A stretch of 43,406 nt of DNA from GCA-002727735 sp038134525 (GTDB lineage Bacteria > Bacteroidota > Bacteroidia > Flavobacteriales_D > Parvicellaceae), in contig JAYPVI010000019.1 of the NCBI GenBank assembly GCA_038134525.1, positions 1 to 43,406 of the forward strand. The letters are read 5' to 3'. Below are positions 30,882-39,821 of the stretch, in pieces (the first letter of the stretch is position 1; every line of letters starts with the position of its first letter). The position numbers and the translations under genes are program-made. The notes beneath the pieces were generated by a model. It was not told where the DNA came from. It was given only the letters and a program-made list of their open reading frames with translations, and made no database searches.

Positions 30882-33800
30882 CACATATTTCTTCTGTATT
30901 GTCCTCCAACTTCAAATAAAGCATTGGTTATTTGACCTAATGAACAATGCTTACAAGCTTCCATCAGTACCTCAAAAATATTTTCTTGATTTATAGCCGC
31001 ATTTTGAATAAGTTGTAGCGATTCAGAAGATAATTCTGACTTATTTTGATGTAAATTATCTAACATACTAATTTGGTACTTTTTTTCCTGTTCAGCTGCT
31101 CTTATCACCTCATCTGGAACTATGGTAGGTGAACCTTTTGAGTCTAAAAATGTATTCACACCAATAATTGGGTATTCGCCCGTATGTTTTAGTGTTTCAT
31201 AGTGAAGTGATTCTTCTTGGATTTTGCTTCTCTGATACATGGTTTCCATGGCACCAAGCACCCCACCTCTTTCGTTGATTCTGTCAAATTCCAATAATAC
31301 GGCTTCCTCAACTAAGTTTGTTAACTCTTCCACAATGTAAGAACCTTGCATGGGGTTTTCATTTTTTGCCAGTCCAAGTTCTTTATTAATTATTAATTGA
31401 ATGGCCATTGCCCTTCTGACTGAGCCCTCTGTTGGGGTTGTTATAGCCTCATCGTAAGCATTTGTGTGTAGTGAATTACAATTATCATATATGGCATATA
31501 GCGCCTGCAGGGTAGTTCTAATATCATTAAAATCGATTTCTTGAGCATGTAATGAACGTCCTGACGTCTGAATATGGTATTTGAGCTTTTGTGCTCTTTC
31601 ACCAGCCCCATACTTCACTTTCATAGCCTTTGCCCAAATTCTTCTTGCCACTCTACCAATAACCGCATATTCAGGGTCAATTCCATTTGAAAAGAAAAAG
31701 GACAGATTTGGACCAAAATCATCGATAGACATACCTCTACTTAAATAATATTCCACATAGGTAAAACCATTAGCTAATGTAAATGCCAATTGAGTAATAG
31801 GATTAGCACCTGCTTCTGCAATATGATAACCTGAGATAGAGACTGAATAAAAATTCCTTACTTTATTGTGAATGAAATATTCTTGCACATCGCCCATTAA
31901 TCGCAAGGCAAACTCGGTAGAAAAAATACACGTATTTTGTGCTTGGTCTTCTTTTAGTATATCAGCTTGTACTGTCCCTCTTACTTGAGATAAGGTATCC
32001 GATTTAATTTTATTATACACTGAATCGGGCAGAACTTGATCTCCTGTAACGCCTAAGAGCATAAGCCCTAGACCATCGTTTCCTTCTGGAAGGTCACCTT
32101 GGTAAGCTGGTCTTGTTTTTCCACTATAAATTTCATCAATTTTTTGATTAACTTCAGATTCTAATCCATTATCCTTAATGTATTTTTCACAATTCTGATC
32201 TATAGCCGCGTTCATAAAGTAACCTAACAACATAGGTGCAGGTCCATTTATGGTCATACTAACAGATGTAGTTGGCGAACTCAAATCAAAACCTGAATAC
32301 AATTTTTTAGCATCATCTAGGCAACAAATCGATACTCCAGAATTACCAATTTTCCCATATATATCAGGTCTTAAATTTGGATCATTTCCATAAAGTGTGA
32401 CTGAATCAAAAGCAGTAGATAATCTTTTAGCTGGCATACCTAAACTGACATAGTGAAAACGTTTATTGGTTCTCTCAGGCCCACCCTCTCCAGCAAACAT
32501 TCTAGTTGGGTCTTCTCCTTCTCTTTTGAATGGAAATAATCCCGCAGTAAAAGGAAACTCTCCAGGAACATTTTCTTGATTTGTCCATCTGATAATATCT
32601 CCCCAGCTTGATAATTTAGGAAGAGCTACCTTAGGAATTTTTGAAAATGACAAGGATTCAGTTTTAGTTGAAACCTTTAATTCTTTCCCCCTAACTTTAA
32701 AAATAAATTGTTCTCTTTGATAAGATTGATATTTTGAATCCCATTCCTGAATAGTTTTCCAATTACGAGCATCAAAATCCAATTGTAATTGCTTTATTTT
32801 TTCATTTATTACGTTAATAACATCACCATTTTCTTCCCCTTTTAATACTTCAAGACTTTTATGTAATACGTATAACTTTTCTGCTAAATTGATTTGCTTT
32901 TCAAGTTGTTCATCATAAGCTCGATTATTTTCAGCAATTTCCGATAAGTACCTAACCCTTTTAGGTGGGATTACATATACTTTTTCAGACATTTCCTTTG
33001 TAATTTCATACGTAGACGTTAAATCCGTTTTGGTTTTTTGATCTACCAAATCCATAAGATGTTTGTATAGGTTATTCATCCCAGGATCATTAAACTGAGA
33101 AGCTATAGTTCCATACACTGGAATATCATCGTCATTTATATCCCATAAATTATGATTCCGCTTATACTGTTTTTTCACATCCCTTATCGCGTCTAATGCC
33201 CCTCTCTTATCAAACTTATTTAAGGCCACCACATCGGCAAAATCAAGCATATCAATTTTTTCTAGCTGGGTAGCCGCACCAAATTCTGGTGTCATAACGT
33301 ATAATGAGACATCACTGTGATCCAATATTTCAGTATCTGATTGACCAATCCCTGATGTTTCCAGTATAATAAGATCAAAATCTGCACATTTTAATACATC
33401 TAGCGCTTGTGAAACATGTTTGGAAAGAGCTAAATTACTTTGCCTAGTAGCAAGCGATCGCATGTATACTCTTTTGTTATTGATAGCATTCATTCGGATT
33501 CTATCTCCAAGTAAAGCACCTCCCGTTTTACGTTTAGATGGATCTACCGAAACAATGGCTAATTTCTTATCCTTGAAATCAAGTAAAAATCGTCTAACCA
33601 GTTCATCCACTAAAGATGATTTACCAGCTCCACCGGTACCAGTAATTCCTAAAATGGGAATATCTTTCTTATCAGCTTTACTTTTCAGTTCATCTAAATC
33701 TTTTTCAAAATGATCACCGTAATTTTCAGCTGATGAAATGACTTGTCCGATAGCTAAGTGATTATTATGATCAAGGTTATTTAGCTGGCCATTGAGCTTT

Positions 33801-34243
33801 GACCCTGTAGGAAAATCAGCTTTTTCTACTAGATCATTTATCATCCCCTGTAATCCCATGGCTCTACCATCATCAGGGTGATATATCCTTGCAATACCGT
33901 AATGATGTAATTCCTCGATCTCCTCAGGAAGAATAGTTCCACCTCCACCACCAAAAATTTTAATATGTGAAGCATTTTTTTCTTTAAGCAGATCGTACAT
34001 GTACTTAAAGTATTCATTGTGACCGCCTTGATATGACGTCATAGCGATGGCTTGAGCGTCCTCTTGAATCGCACAATCAACTACCTCTTCTACACTTCTA
34101 TCATGACCTAGATGAATGACCTCGCACCCAGTAGACTGAATAATTCGTCTCATGATATTTATAGCTGCATCATGGCCGTCAAATAAAGAGGCGGCAGTTA
34201 CTATCCTAATTTTATGTTTTGGTAAATATGGTTTTTGATCCAT
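30881..34243 (-). CDS. icmF: Fused isobutyryl-CoA mutase (IcmF)
   Basis: A single 1120-residue chain joins three parts: a B12-binding domain (residues 10-140; FDGHD with the cobalt-ligand His H24, and GGGGTILPEEI), a MeaB-like G-protein chaperone domain (P-loop GTGGAGKSS at 202-210, then NKFDKRGALD), and the acyl-CoA mutase TIM barrel (about 540-1080). This order is the IcmF arrangement, not the two-subunit methylmalonyl-CoA mutase. The segment LFPFKREGEDPTRMF, where methylmalonyl-CoA mutase has a Tyr, fits the Phe reported for IcmF, favouring isobutyryl/butyryl-CoA interconversion. It heads an overlapping three-gene operon. Substrate is inferred from the family. Confidence 0.93.
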   Translation of the reverse strand: MDQKPYLPKHKIRIVTAASLFDGHDAAINIMRRIIQSTGCEVIHLGHDRSVEEVVDCAIQEDAQAIAMTSYQGGHNEYFKYMYDLLKEKNASHIKIFGGGGGTILPEEIEELHHYGIARIYHPDDGRAMGLQGMINDLVEKADFPTGSKLNGQLNNLDHNNHLAIGQVISSAENYGDHFEKDLDELKSKADKKDIPILGITGTGGAGKSSLVDELVRRFLLDFKDKKLAIVSVDPSKRKTGGALLGDRIRMNAINNKRVYMRSLATRQSNLALSKHVSQALDVLKCADFDLIILETSGIGQSDTEILDHSDVSLYVMTPEFGAATQLEKIDMLDFADVVALNKFDKRGALDAIRDVKKQYKRNHNLWDINDDDIPVYGTIASQFNDPGMNNLYKHLMDLVDQKTKTDLTSTYEITKEMSEKVYVIPPKRVRYLSEIAENNRAYDEQLEKQINLAEKLYVLHKSLEVLKGEENGDVINVINEKIKQLQLDFDARNWKTIQEWDSKYQSYQREQFIFKVRGKELKVSTKTESLSFSKIPKVALPKLSSWGDIIRWTNQENVPGEFPFTAGLFPFKREGEDPTRMFAGEGGPERTNKRFHYVSLGMPAKRLSTAFDSVTLYGNDPNLRPDIYGKIGNSGVSICCLDDAKKLYSGFDLSSPTTSVSMTINGPAPMLLGYFMNAAIDQNCEKYIKDNGLESEVNQKIDEIYSGKTRPAYQGDLPEGNDGLGLMLLGVTGDQVLPDSVYNKIKSDTLSQVRGTVQADILKEDQAQNTCIFSTEFALRLMGDVQEYFIHNKVRNFYSVSISGYHIAEAGANPITQLAFTLANGFTYVEYYLSRGMSIDDFGPNLSFFFSNGIDPEYAVIGRVARRIWAKAMKVKYGAGERAQKLKYHIQTSGRSLHAQEIDFNDIRTTLQALYAIYDNCNSLHTNAYDEAITTPTEGSVRRAMAIQLIINKELGLAKNENPMQGSYIVEELTNLVEEAVLLEFDRINERGGVLGAMETMYQRSKIQEESLHYETLKHTGEYPIIGVNTFLDSKGSPTIVPDEVIRAAEQEKKYQISMLDNLHQNKSELSSESLQLIQNAAINQENIFEVLMEACKHCSLGQITNALFEVGGQYRRNM

Positions 34244-34287
34244 CAGTTATAGAATATAAAGTATGTCTCTATTTTGTTTAAAATACA

Positions 34288-34305
34288 TAATTTTGCCCAA
34301 AACTA
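34288..34305. promoter_or_regulatory. Overlapping divergent -7 boxes between icmF and the DUF218 gene
   Basis: TAATTTTG (34288-34295, plus) and TAGTTTTG (34298-34305, read on the minus strand) both match TAnnTTTG and lie back to back in a 62-base divergent gap. The plus start would fall only a few bases before the ATG at 34306, the minus one about 48 bases before icmF. The two start sites would overlap, so transcription may be mutually exclusive. The motif is short, so chance matches are possible. Confidence 0.35.
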
Positions 34306-35070
34306 ATGATATTTACCAAAGTGTTTTTCTTTTTTTCCAAGATACTTTCCTTTGCTGTTGATCCCTTTTTTTGGATTATAATTTTGCTATTACTAGCTCT
34401 ATATGCCAAAAAAAAATACAGAAGACCTCGATATTTAGCCTCAGCTTTGATCTTAGTTATCATTTTTACCAGTTCGCCTATTTATAAATTGGTAATGGAT
34501 TCATGGAAAATCGATTATTATATTAATGATCATAAATTTGATTATGGTATACTTCTAGGTGGTATGATTAGCCTTAACTCAACTGAAGAAAATATTGAAT
34601 TCAATCAATATAACGACCGATTACTAAATACCCTTGAACTTTTTCATAAAGACATCATCAAAAACATCATCATCACTGGAGCATCAGGTAGCTTAAATTC
34701 AAACATGAAAGAAGCAGATATTTTAAAATCATATTTGGTACGCATAGGTATTCCTACAGAAAATATAATTATAGAAAACAAATCTAAAAACACGCACGAA
34801 AATGCACTTTACACTGAAATGACTTGTGAAAAACTTCATATTGAGAAATCATCTTTTCTTTTAATAACATCAGATTATCATATGAGAAGATCTATTTCCT
34901 GTTTCAAAAAAACCAATTTGAATATTCACCCATATGTTAAACTAAGTGATGAATTTCACTTTGATTTAGAGTACCTGATCATACCGCAATCAAACATATT
35001 ATTCAAGTGGAAAGTTTTATTTCATGAAATTGTTGGTTACATTGTGTATAAACTCATGGGCTATGTGTAA
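34306..35070 (+). CDS. DUF218 (ElyC/SanA/YdcF-like) membrane protein
   Basis: The 254-residue protein has two N-terminal membrane segments (WIIILLLLALY region at about 24-35 and ASALILVIIFTSS at 45-58) then a DUF218 domain: YGILLGGM, NIIITGASGS, NTHENALYTEM and LITSDYHMRRSISCFKKT. These four blocks are the family signature seen in ElyC and SanA, linked in E. coli to peptidoglycan precursor (undecaprenyl) handling and envelope barrier function. The domain probably sits in the periplasm. The gene is divergent from icmF, and its end overlaps the DUF72 gene by ten bases. Confidence 0.86.
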   Translation: MIFTKVFFFFSKILSFAVDPFFWIIILLLLALYAKKKYRRPRYLASALILVIIFTSSPIYKLVMDSWKIDYYINDHKFDYGILLGGMISLNSTEENIEFNQYNDRLLNTLELFHKDIIKNIIITGASGSLNSNMKEADILKSYLVRIGIPTENIIIENKSKNTHENALYTEMTCEKLHIEKSSFLLITSDYHMRRSISCFKKTNLNIHPYVKLSDEFHFDLEYLIIPQSNILFKWKVLFHEIVGYIVYKLMGYV

Positions 35071-35969
35071 GCAAGACGGTGATTTTTAAGCTCTTTTATT
35101 TCTAAGTTCAATTCTTGATTGATCAAAGGAATCATAAAATTGAAAAAATGTAATATTCTTTCTCTGTTTTCACCCGGTTGGTGAACATAAAACCAAATGT
35201 GATCAACTCCACAATTCACTAACTCCACCATTTTATCAACCCATTGAAGAATTCTAAATTTGTCTGAATTATGCTTAAAATCTCCAACGTACCGTACGAA
35301 TAAATGGTTATTGGATAAATTAAAGTGCATAACATCTCTTCTACCAGGGGTGTCTGTAACTACAGGAATCACATTATGCTCCATGAATAATTCATGCCAT
35401 TTATTTACTATTCTTGGATCATTATACCAACTCTGATCTCTTAATTCAATTGCTAAGGGCACTTTATTTGGCCAATGGCGAATAAATTTATCTAACTCAT
35501 AGAATTGCTCTGACCTAAAGTAATTTGCCATTACTGCGAAATTAATACCGGAATACTCTTCAATTTCACTCCACAACAACAAAAACTCATCTATCTTTTG
35601 GTAGGCTTCTACATCATTAATGTTTTTTCGATGTGTAATAAACTGAGGAAGCTTTAATGAAAATTTAAAATTTGGACCTACTTTTTCTTTCCAATTTTGA
35701 GCCACTTTTAATTTAGGCACACCATATCTTGTACCATTAAACTCAATACTATTAAATTGCTTAGCATATTCTACAAGCATTTTATTTGAGGAAGTTTTAA
35801 GTGGATAAATACTTCCCTTAAAATTGACATCGGACCATCCAGGTGCTCCAAAGAAAAAATGAATTTTATTGTCACTTTTTGTACGTTTTAAATTCTCTTT
35901 TGTTTTTTGTGGTATTTCCGAATAGGTAAAGTCAACACTATCTAAGTTATCTACTTGGCCAAACTTCAT
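35061..35969 (-). CDS. DUF72 (YecE-like) protein
   Basis: The 302-residue protein has the DUF72 TIM-barrel pattern: FFGAPGWSDVNFKGSIYP, FNSIEFNGTRYGVPK, FKFSLKLPQFITH, LAIELRDQSWY and YVGDFKHNSDKFRILQWVDKM. No function is established for the family; it is widespread and cytoplasmic. The first 35 residues precede the domain and look disordered. It is a single gene between the convergent DUF218 gene and the divergent RlmI-like methyltransferase gene. Confidence 0.88.
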   Translation of the reverse strand: MKFGQVDNLDSVDFTYSEIPQKTKENLKRTKSDNKIHFFFGAPGWSDVNFKGSIYPLKTSSNKMLVEYAKQFNSIEFNGTRYGVPKLKVAQNWKEKVGPNFKFSLKLPQFITHRKNINDVEAYQKIDEFLLLWSEIEEYSGINFAVMANYFRSEQFYELDKFIRHWPNKVPLAIELRDQSWYNDPRIVNKWHELFMEHNVIPVVTDTPGRRDVMHFNLSNNHLFVRYVGDFKHNSDKFRILQWVDKMVELVNCGVDHIWFYVHQPGENRERILHFFNFMIPLINQELNLEIKELKNHRLAYT

Positions 35970-36020
35970 AAAATCACTTAATTTGTGTGCTAAATTAATA
36001 AACGGATATAAAAGTATCTT

Positions 36021-37211
36021 ATGTTTAAAACCATATCCTTAAAGCCCACAAAAGAAAAATCAATATTAAGAAGACATCCATGGGTTTTTTCTGGTGCGAT
36101 AAAAGCCATGGAAAATGGCATTTCAAATGGCGATATTGTTGAAATCAAAAGTAACAAAGGAGGATTTCTTGGCTATGGTCATTACAACGAAGGTAGCATA
36201 GCGATACGTATTTTCGAATTGAATCCATTGACCATTGACAACGCATATTGGGAGGGTAAAATTAAAAAAGCAATATCCCAACGCCAACATATTTTAGAAA
36301 TCAATGGCAAAAACAATATTTATCGCTTAGTTCATGCAGAAGGAGATGAAATGCCAGGATGCATTATAGATCGATATGAAAATGTAATTGTAATGCAATT
36401 TCATTCTATAGGCATGTGGAAACTCAAGGAGATTTTTAGCAAAGCAATAGCGAAACAAATACCAGAAATTGATGTTATTTATGATAAAAGTGAAAATACA
36501 TTACCCGAAGTTTTAAAAGAAGAATTTCAAATTCAAAATAGCTATCTGCTTAAAAAAAGAGACTCGACCTATGTAATAGCTTCAGAATATGGTAATCAAT
36601 TTAAAATCAATTGGGTTACTGGTCAAAAAACAGGTTTTTTTATTGATCAAAGAGAGAATAGAAAATTACTTGGTGAATACTGTCAAGACAAAGTGATATT
36701 AAATACATTTTGCTATTCAGGAGGGTTCTCTATTTATGCATTAAATGGAGGAGCAAAAGCAGTTTATTCCTTAGACAGTTCCAAAAAAGCGATGGAACTA
36801 GTGAAAGATAATGTAAAATTACTTCCTCAAGATCTTCAACAAAAACATCACTCCATAACAGACGATGCTATGGAATACATTAAACAACTATCAGATACAT
36901 TTGATGTAATTATCTTAGATCCACCTGCTTTTGCAAAACATATTAAGTCCAAAAACAAAGCAGTACAAGGTTACAAGAGATTAAATACTAGAGCTATTGA
37001 AAAAATAAAACCTGGGGGGTATATCTTTACATTTTCCTGTTCTCAAGTCATCAGTAATGAATTATTTAAGCACATCATATTATCATCTAGTATTGTGGCA
37101 AATAGAAAAGTGACCATCCTTCATCAATTGCATCAACCAATGGATCATCCAATAAATATTTTCCACCCAGAAAGCGAATATTTAAAAGGATTAGTTATTA
37201 AAGTAGACTAA
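36021..37211 (+). CDS. Class I rRNA (cytosine-C5) methyltransferase, RlmI-like
   Basis: The 396-residue protein has an N-terminal PUA-like RNA-binding domain (RRHPWVFSGAIKAMENGISNGD, residues 18-75), an EEHRE-like linker and a Rossmann methyltransferase domain: NTFCYSGGFSIYALNGGAKAV (AdoMet site), VYSLDSSKKAM, VIILDPPAFAK (motif IV) and FTFSCSQ with the candidate catalytic Cys. This is the YccW/RlmI layout, which methylates cytosine 1962 of 23S rRNA in E. coli; the site here is inferred. fmt starts one base after its stop, so translation genes are grouped. Confidence 0.88.
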   Translation: MFKTISLKPTKEKSILRRHPWVFSGAIKAMENGISNGDIVEIKSNKGGFLGYGHYNEGSIAIRIFELNPLTIDNAYWEGKIKKAISQRQHILEINGKNNIYRLVHAEGDEMPGCIIDRYENVIVMQFHSIGMWKLKEIFSKAIAKQIPEIDVIYDKSENTLPEVLKEEFQIQNSYLLKKRDSTYVIASEYGNQFKINWVTGQKTGFFIDQRENRKLLGEYCQDKVILNTFCYSGGFSIYALNGGAKAVYSLDSSKKAMELVKDNVKLLPQDLQQKHHSITDDAMEYIKQLSDTFDVIILDPPAFAKHIKSKNKAVQGYKRLNTRAIEKIKPGGYIFTFSCSQVISNELFKHIILSSSIVANRKVTILHQLHQPMDHPINIFHPESEYLKGLVIKVD

Positions 37212-37212
37212 T

Positions 37213-38154
37213 ATGAAAGTTGTTTTTTTTGGCACTCCCAATTTTGCTGTAGCATCTTTAAATGCAATTCATGAAAGTATAAAACACACCATTGTAGGTG
37301 TGGTCACATCTGTTGACAAACCAGCAGGTAGAGGTAAAAAATTAAGGTCATCTGCAGTTAAAAATTATGCTAATGAGCATAAACTTAATCTTTTACAGCC
37401 TGAAAATTTAAAATCAATAGAATTTATAAGACAACTTCAAGAATTAAACGCAGATATATTTGTAGTTGTTGCATTTAGAATGATGCCAAAATCAGTATGG
37501 TCTATACCAAAATACGGAACATTCAACCTACATGCCTCATTATTGCCTCAATATAGAGGTGCAGCACCTATCAATTGGGCCATCATAAACAATGAAAAAG
37601 AAACCGGAGTAACTACCTTTTTAATCGATGAAGAAATTGATACTGGAAAAATATTATTAAATGAGAAAATTCATATTGAAAAAGAGGACAATGCAGGTAT
37701 TTTACACAACAAATTAATGATCTTAGGTAAAGAATTGGTTGTTAAAACCATTAATAATATTGAAGATGGATCCATAACACCAATTAAGCAGAATATAGAG
37801 AACTTGAACTTAAAAGCTGCACCAAAACTGAATAAAGAGAATACGCGAATTAATTGGAAAAAAGGGGCGAACGAAATATATAGTCTTATTAAAGGACTCT
37901 CTCCCTATCCATCAGCTTGGTGTCAAATTAAACTAGATAATCGCTTGTTAAACTTTAAAATATTCCATGCAGAAATAGACGTTCATGATTCTCTTGATCC
38001 AGGAGAAATTAATATGAGTAAAAATGAGTTAACCGTGGGAACAGGTTCAAGAGCAATAAAATTACTAGATGTTCAATTGGAAGGAAAAAGAAGATCTCCA
38101 ATCGTTGACTTTATTAATGGACATAAACAATATGAACAAATTTCAATGATATGA
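37213..38154 (+). CDS. fmt: Methionyl-tRNA formyltransferase
   Basis: The 313-residue enzyme transfers a formyl group from 10-formyl-tetrahydrofolate to initiator Met-tRNA. It starts MKVVFFGTPNFAV (the family hallmark), and the catalytic triad is intact: N105 and H107 in FNLHASLLPQYRGAAPI and D143 in EEIDTGKILL. The C-terminal OB-fold domain (after residue 205) is complete. It is the second gene of the RlmI-fmt-cupin operon, spaced by one base and overlapping the next gene by four. Confidence 0.96.
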   Translation: MKVVFFGTPNFAVASLNAIHESIKHTIVGVVTSVDKPAGRGKKLRSSAVKNYANEHKLNLLQPENLKSIEFIRQLQELNADIFVVVAFRMMPKSVWSIPKYGTFNLHASLLPQYRGAAPINWAIINNEKETGVTTFLIDEEIDTGKILLNEKIHIEKEDNAGILHNKLMILGKELVVKTINNIEDGSITPIKQNIENLNLKAAPKLNKENTRINWKKGANEIYSLIKGLSPYPSAWCQIKLDNRLLNFKIFHAEIDVHDSLDPGEINMSKNELTVGTGSRAIKLLDVQLEGKRRSPIVDFINGHKQYEQISMI

Positions 38155-38555
38155 AACAAAATATTTTCTTAATCTTTTTTTTAATTATACTCACAAAATC
38201 GTTTTATAGCCAGGAATTTGTTTCTTCCATTCAAAATTTAAAACCCATTGATATAGAATTTGATAACATAAGTGTCAAGCAACTTTCCACGCATAAAGAA
38301 GCAACTACATTTGCCATATGGATCAAGAAAAAAGTGAGATTACACAAACACATTTATCACACTGAAAACGTAATTATTGAGGAAGGAAAAGGGGAATTCC
38401 AATTAGGTGATAGTATTTACATGGTAAAAAAAGGAGATGTCATCGTTATTCCAAAAGATACATGGCATGGTGTAATTGTAAATTCTGTTCAACCAATGAA
38501 AGTAATTTCCATTCAATCACCAGAATTTTTAGGAAAAGATCGAATTTTTAAATAA
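38151..38555 (+). CDS. Secreted cupin-domain protein
   Basis: The 134-residue product has an N-terminal signal peptide (KQNIFLIFFLIILTKSFYSQ) and one cupin barrel: LHKHIYHTENVIIEEGKGEF (metal-binding His pair and Glu), and GDVIVIPKDTWHGVIV with the third His. Cupins bind small molecules or metals or act as isomerases and dioxygenases; the reaction here is unknown. Export is unusual for the neighbours. The start overlaps the fmt stop (ATGA), so it may be carried in the operon for expression rather than function. Confidence 0.84.
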   Translation: MKQNIFLIFFLIILTKSFYSQEFVSSIQNLKPIDIEFDNISVKQLSTHKEATTFAIWIKKKVRLHKHIYHTENVIIEEGKGEFQLGDSIYMVKKGDVIVIPKDTWHGVIVNSVQPMKVISIQSPEFLGKDRIFK

Positions 38556-39726
38556 TATTTTCTAAAGTTTTAGGGTTATTTTCTCTTATTATTCCTTTTT
38601 TAATTTCTCTGTATTTATACATTGTCTCACCCAAAGGTTTCATATTGTAATTACTTTTCATTACTTCGCCATACGCTCCAGTTGAGTGAATTATTAAGAT
38701 ATCCCCTCTTCTTAAATCAGGAAGATTTTGATTTTTTGAAATAACATCTGTTGATTCACAAATTGGTCCCACTATATCGTATTTTTTTAAATCAAAAGAT
38801 TTAGGTTTTCTACTATTTTTAATGGAGATATGATGATATGCACCATAAAGAGCTGGCCTCATCAAGTGAGTCATCCCAGCATCAATAATTGCAAAGTTCT
38901 TTTCAATTCCTTCTTTTAAATATAAAACTTTTGTCCAAAGTTGACCACATTGACCAACCAATGATCTTCCTAATTCAAAATGTACTTTTTGTCTTGAATC
39001 AATTTTAAGATTATCATAAATAATTTTAAAAAAACTAGAAAAATCTGGATCTATAGATGGGAATTGATAATTAATACCTAATCCACCTCCAAGATTAATA
39101 TGCTTAATATGAATATGATTTGATCTTAATTCATGTAGAATTTCATTTACTTTAATTGCTAAATCTTTGAAATTTTCAAGATTAAGAATTTGACTACCTA
39201 TATGAAAATGTAAACCTGTTAATTTTAAATTAGATAAACCATCTAAAATTTGTAAAGTATCCATTAATTGAGAAGCAGGAATACCAAACTTATTTTCATT
39301 TAGCCCTGTTGTTATATATTTATGAGTGTCGGCATTTACATTAGGATTTACCCTAATAGCAATTGACGAAATATGATCTAATTTCTTAGAAATAGAGTTT
39401 ATTACTTCCAATTCTTGAATTGACTCCACATTAAAACATGCAATATTGTTTCTTATTGCTTCTTTTATTTCAATATCAGTTTTCCCAACCCCAGCAAAAA
39501 CAATATTATTTGGTTGATAACCATTTTTAATAGCGAACAAAATTTCATTTCCACTTACACAATCAGCTCCTAAATTATAGGAAGAAATCAACTGATTTAC
39601 TTTATAATCATAATTAGCTTTTACAGCAAAATGTAATTTATAATTATACTTATTCGCCTCTTTTTTGGCTGAAATTAAGGTATTCTCTAACCTATTGAGA
39701 TCATAAAAATAAAACGGAGTTTGCAT
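38548..39726 (-). CDS. lysA: Diaminopimelate decarboxylase
   Basis: The 392-residue PLP enzyme converts meso-diaminopimelate to lysine, the last lysine-biosynthesis step. Family marks: FAVKANYD with Schiff-base K36, LTGLHFHIGSQI, INLGGGLGINY, and VGPICESTDVI with the substrate-binding Cys. The ATG at 39726 is used; the codon before it is TTG. A TATTTTTG box (39749-39742) sits about 16 bases upstream on the minus strand. It is divergent from an ACT-domain gene, and its stop overlaps the cupin gene by eight bases. Confidence 0.93.
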   Translation of the reverse strand: MQTPFYFYDLNRLENTLISAKKEANKYNYKLHFAVKANYDYKVNQLISSYNLGADCVSGNEILFAIKNGYQPNNIVFAGVGKTDIEIKEAIRNNIACFNVESIQELEVINSISKKLDHISSIAIRVNPNVNADTHKYITTGLNENKFGIPASQLMDTLQILDGLSNLKLTGLHFHIGSQILNLENFKDLAIKVNEILHELRSNHIHIKHINLGGGLGINYQFPSIDPDFSSFFKIIYDNLKIDSRQKVHFELGRSLVGQCGQLWTKVLYLKEGIEKNFAIIDAGMTHLMRPALYGAYHHISIKNSRKPKSFDLKKYDIVGPICESTDVISKNQNLPDLRRGDILIIHSTGAYGEVMKSNYNMKPLGETMYKYREIKKGIIRENNPKTLENII

Positions 39727-39741
39727 CAAAAAAATTTATCA

Positions 39742-39749
39742 CAAAAATA
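39742..39749 (-). promoter_or_regulatory. -7 box for lysA
   Basis: On the minus strand TATTTTTG matches TAnnTTTG, 16 bases before the lysA ATG. No -33 TTG at normal spacing is visible. Confidence 0.4.
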
Positions 39750-39807
39750 AATCCTAATGCACAAAAAATAAATATTATTAACAAATATTTCATAATTTTA
39801 ATTTTTT

Positions 39808-39821
39808 GTTAAAATTTTAAC
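39808..39821 (+). promoter_or_regulatory. Perfect 14-bp palindrome abutting the ACT-protein start codon
   Basis: GTTAAAATTTTAAC is a perfect palindrome ending directly at the ATG at 39822, in the gap shared with lysA. Its size suits a dimeric regulator. Because the region is AT-rich a chance palindrome is possible; operator function is inferred from position alone. Confidence 0.35.

Noticed and set aside
33420..33713. 97-codon plus-strand frame inside icmF
   Set aside because: Antisense to the conserved G-protein domain of icmF.
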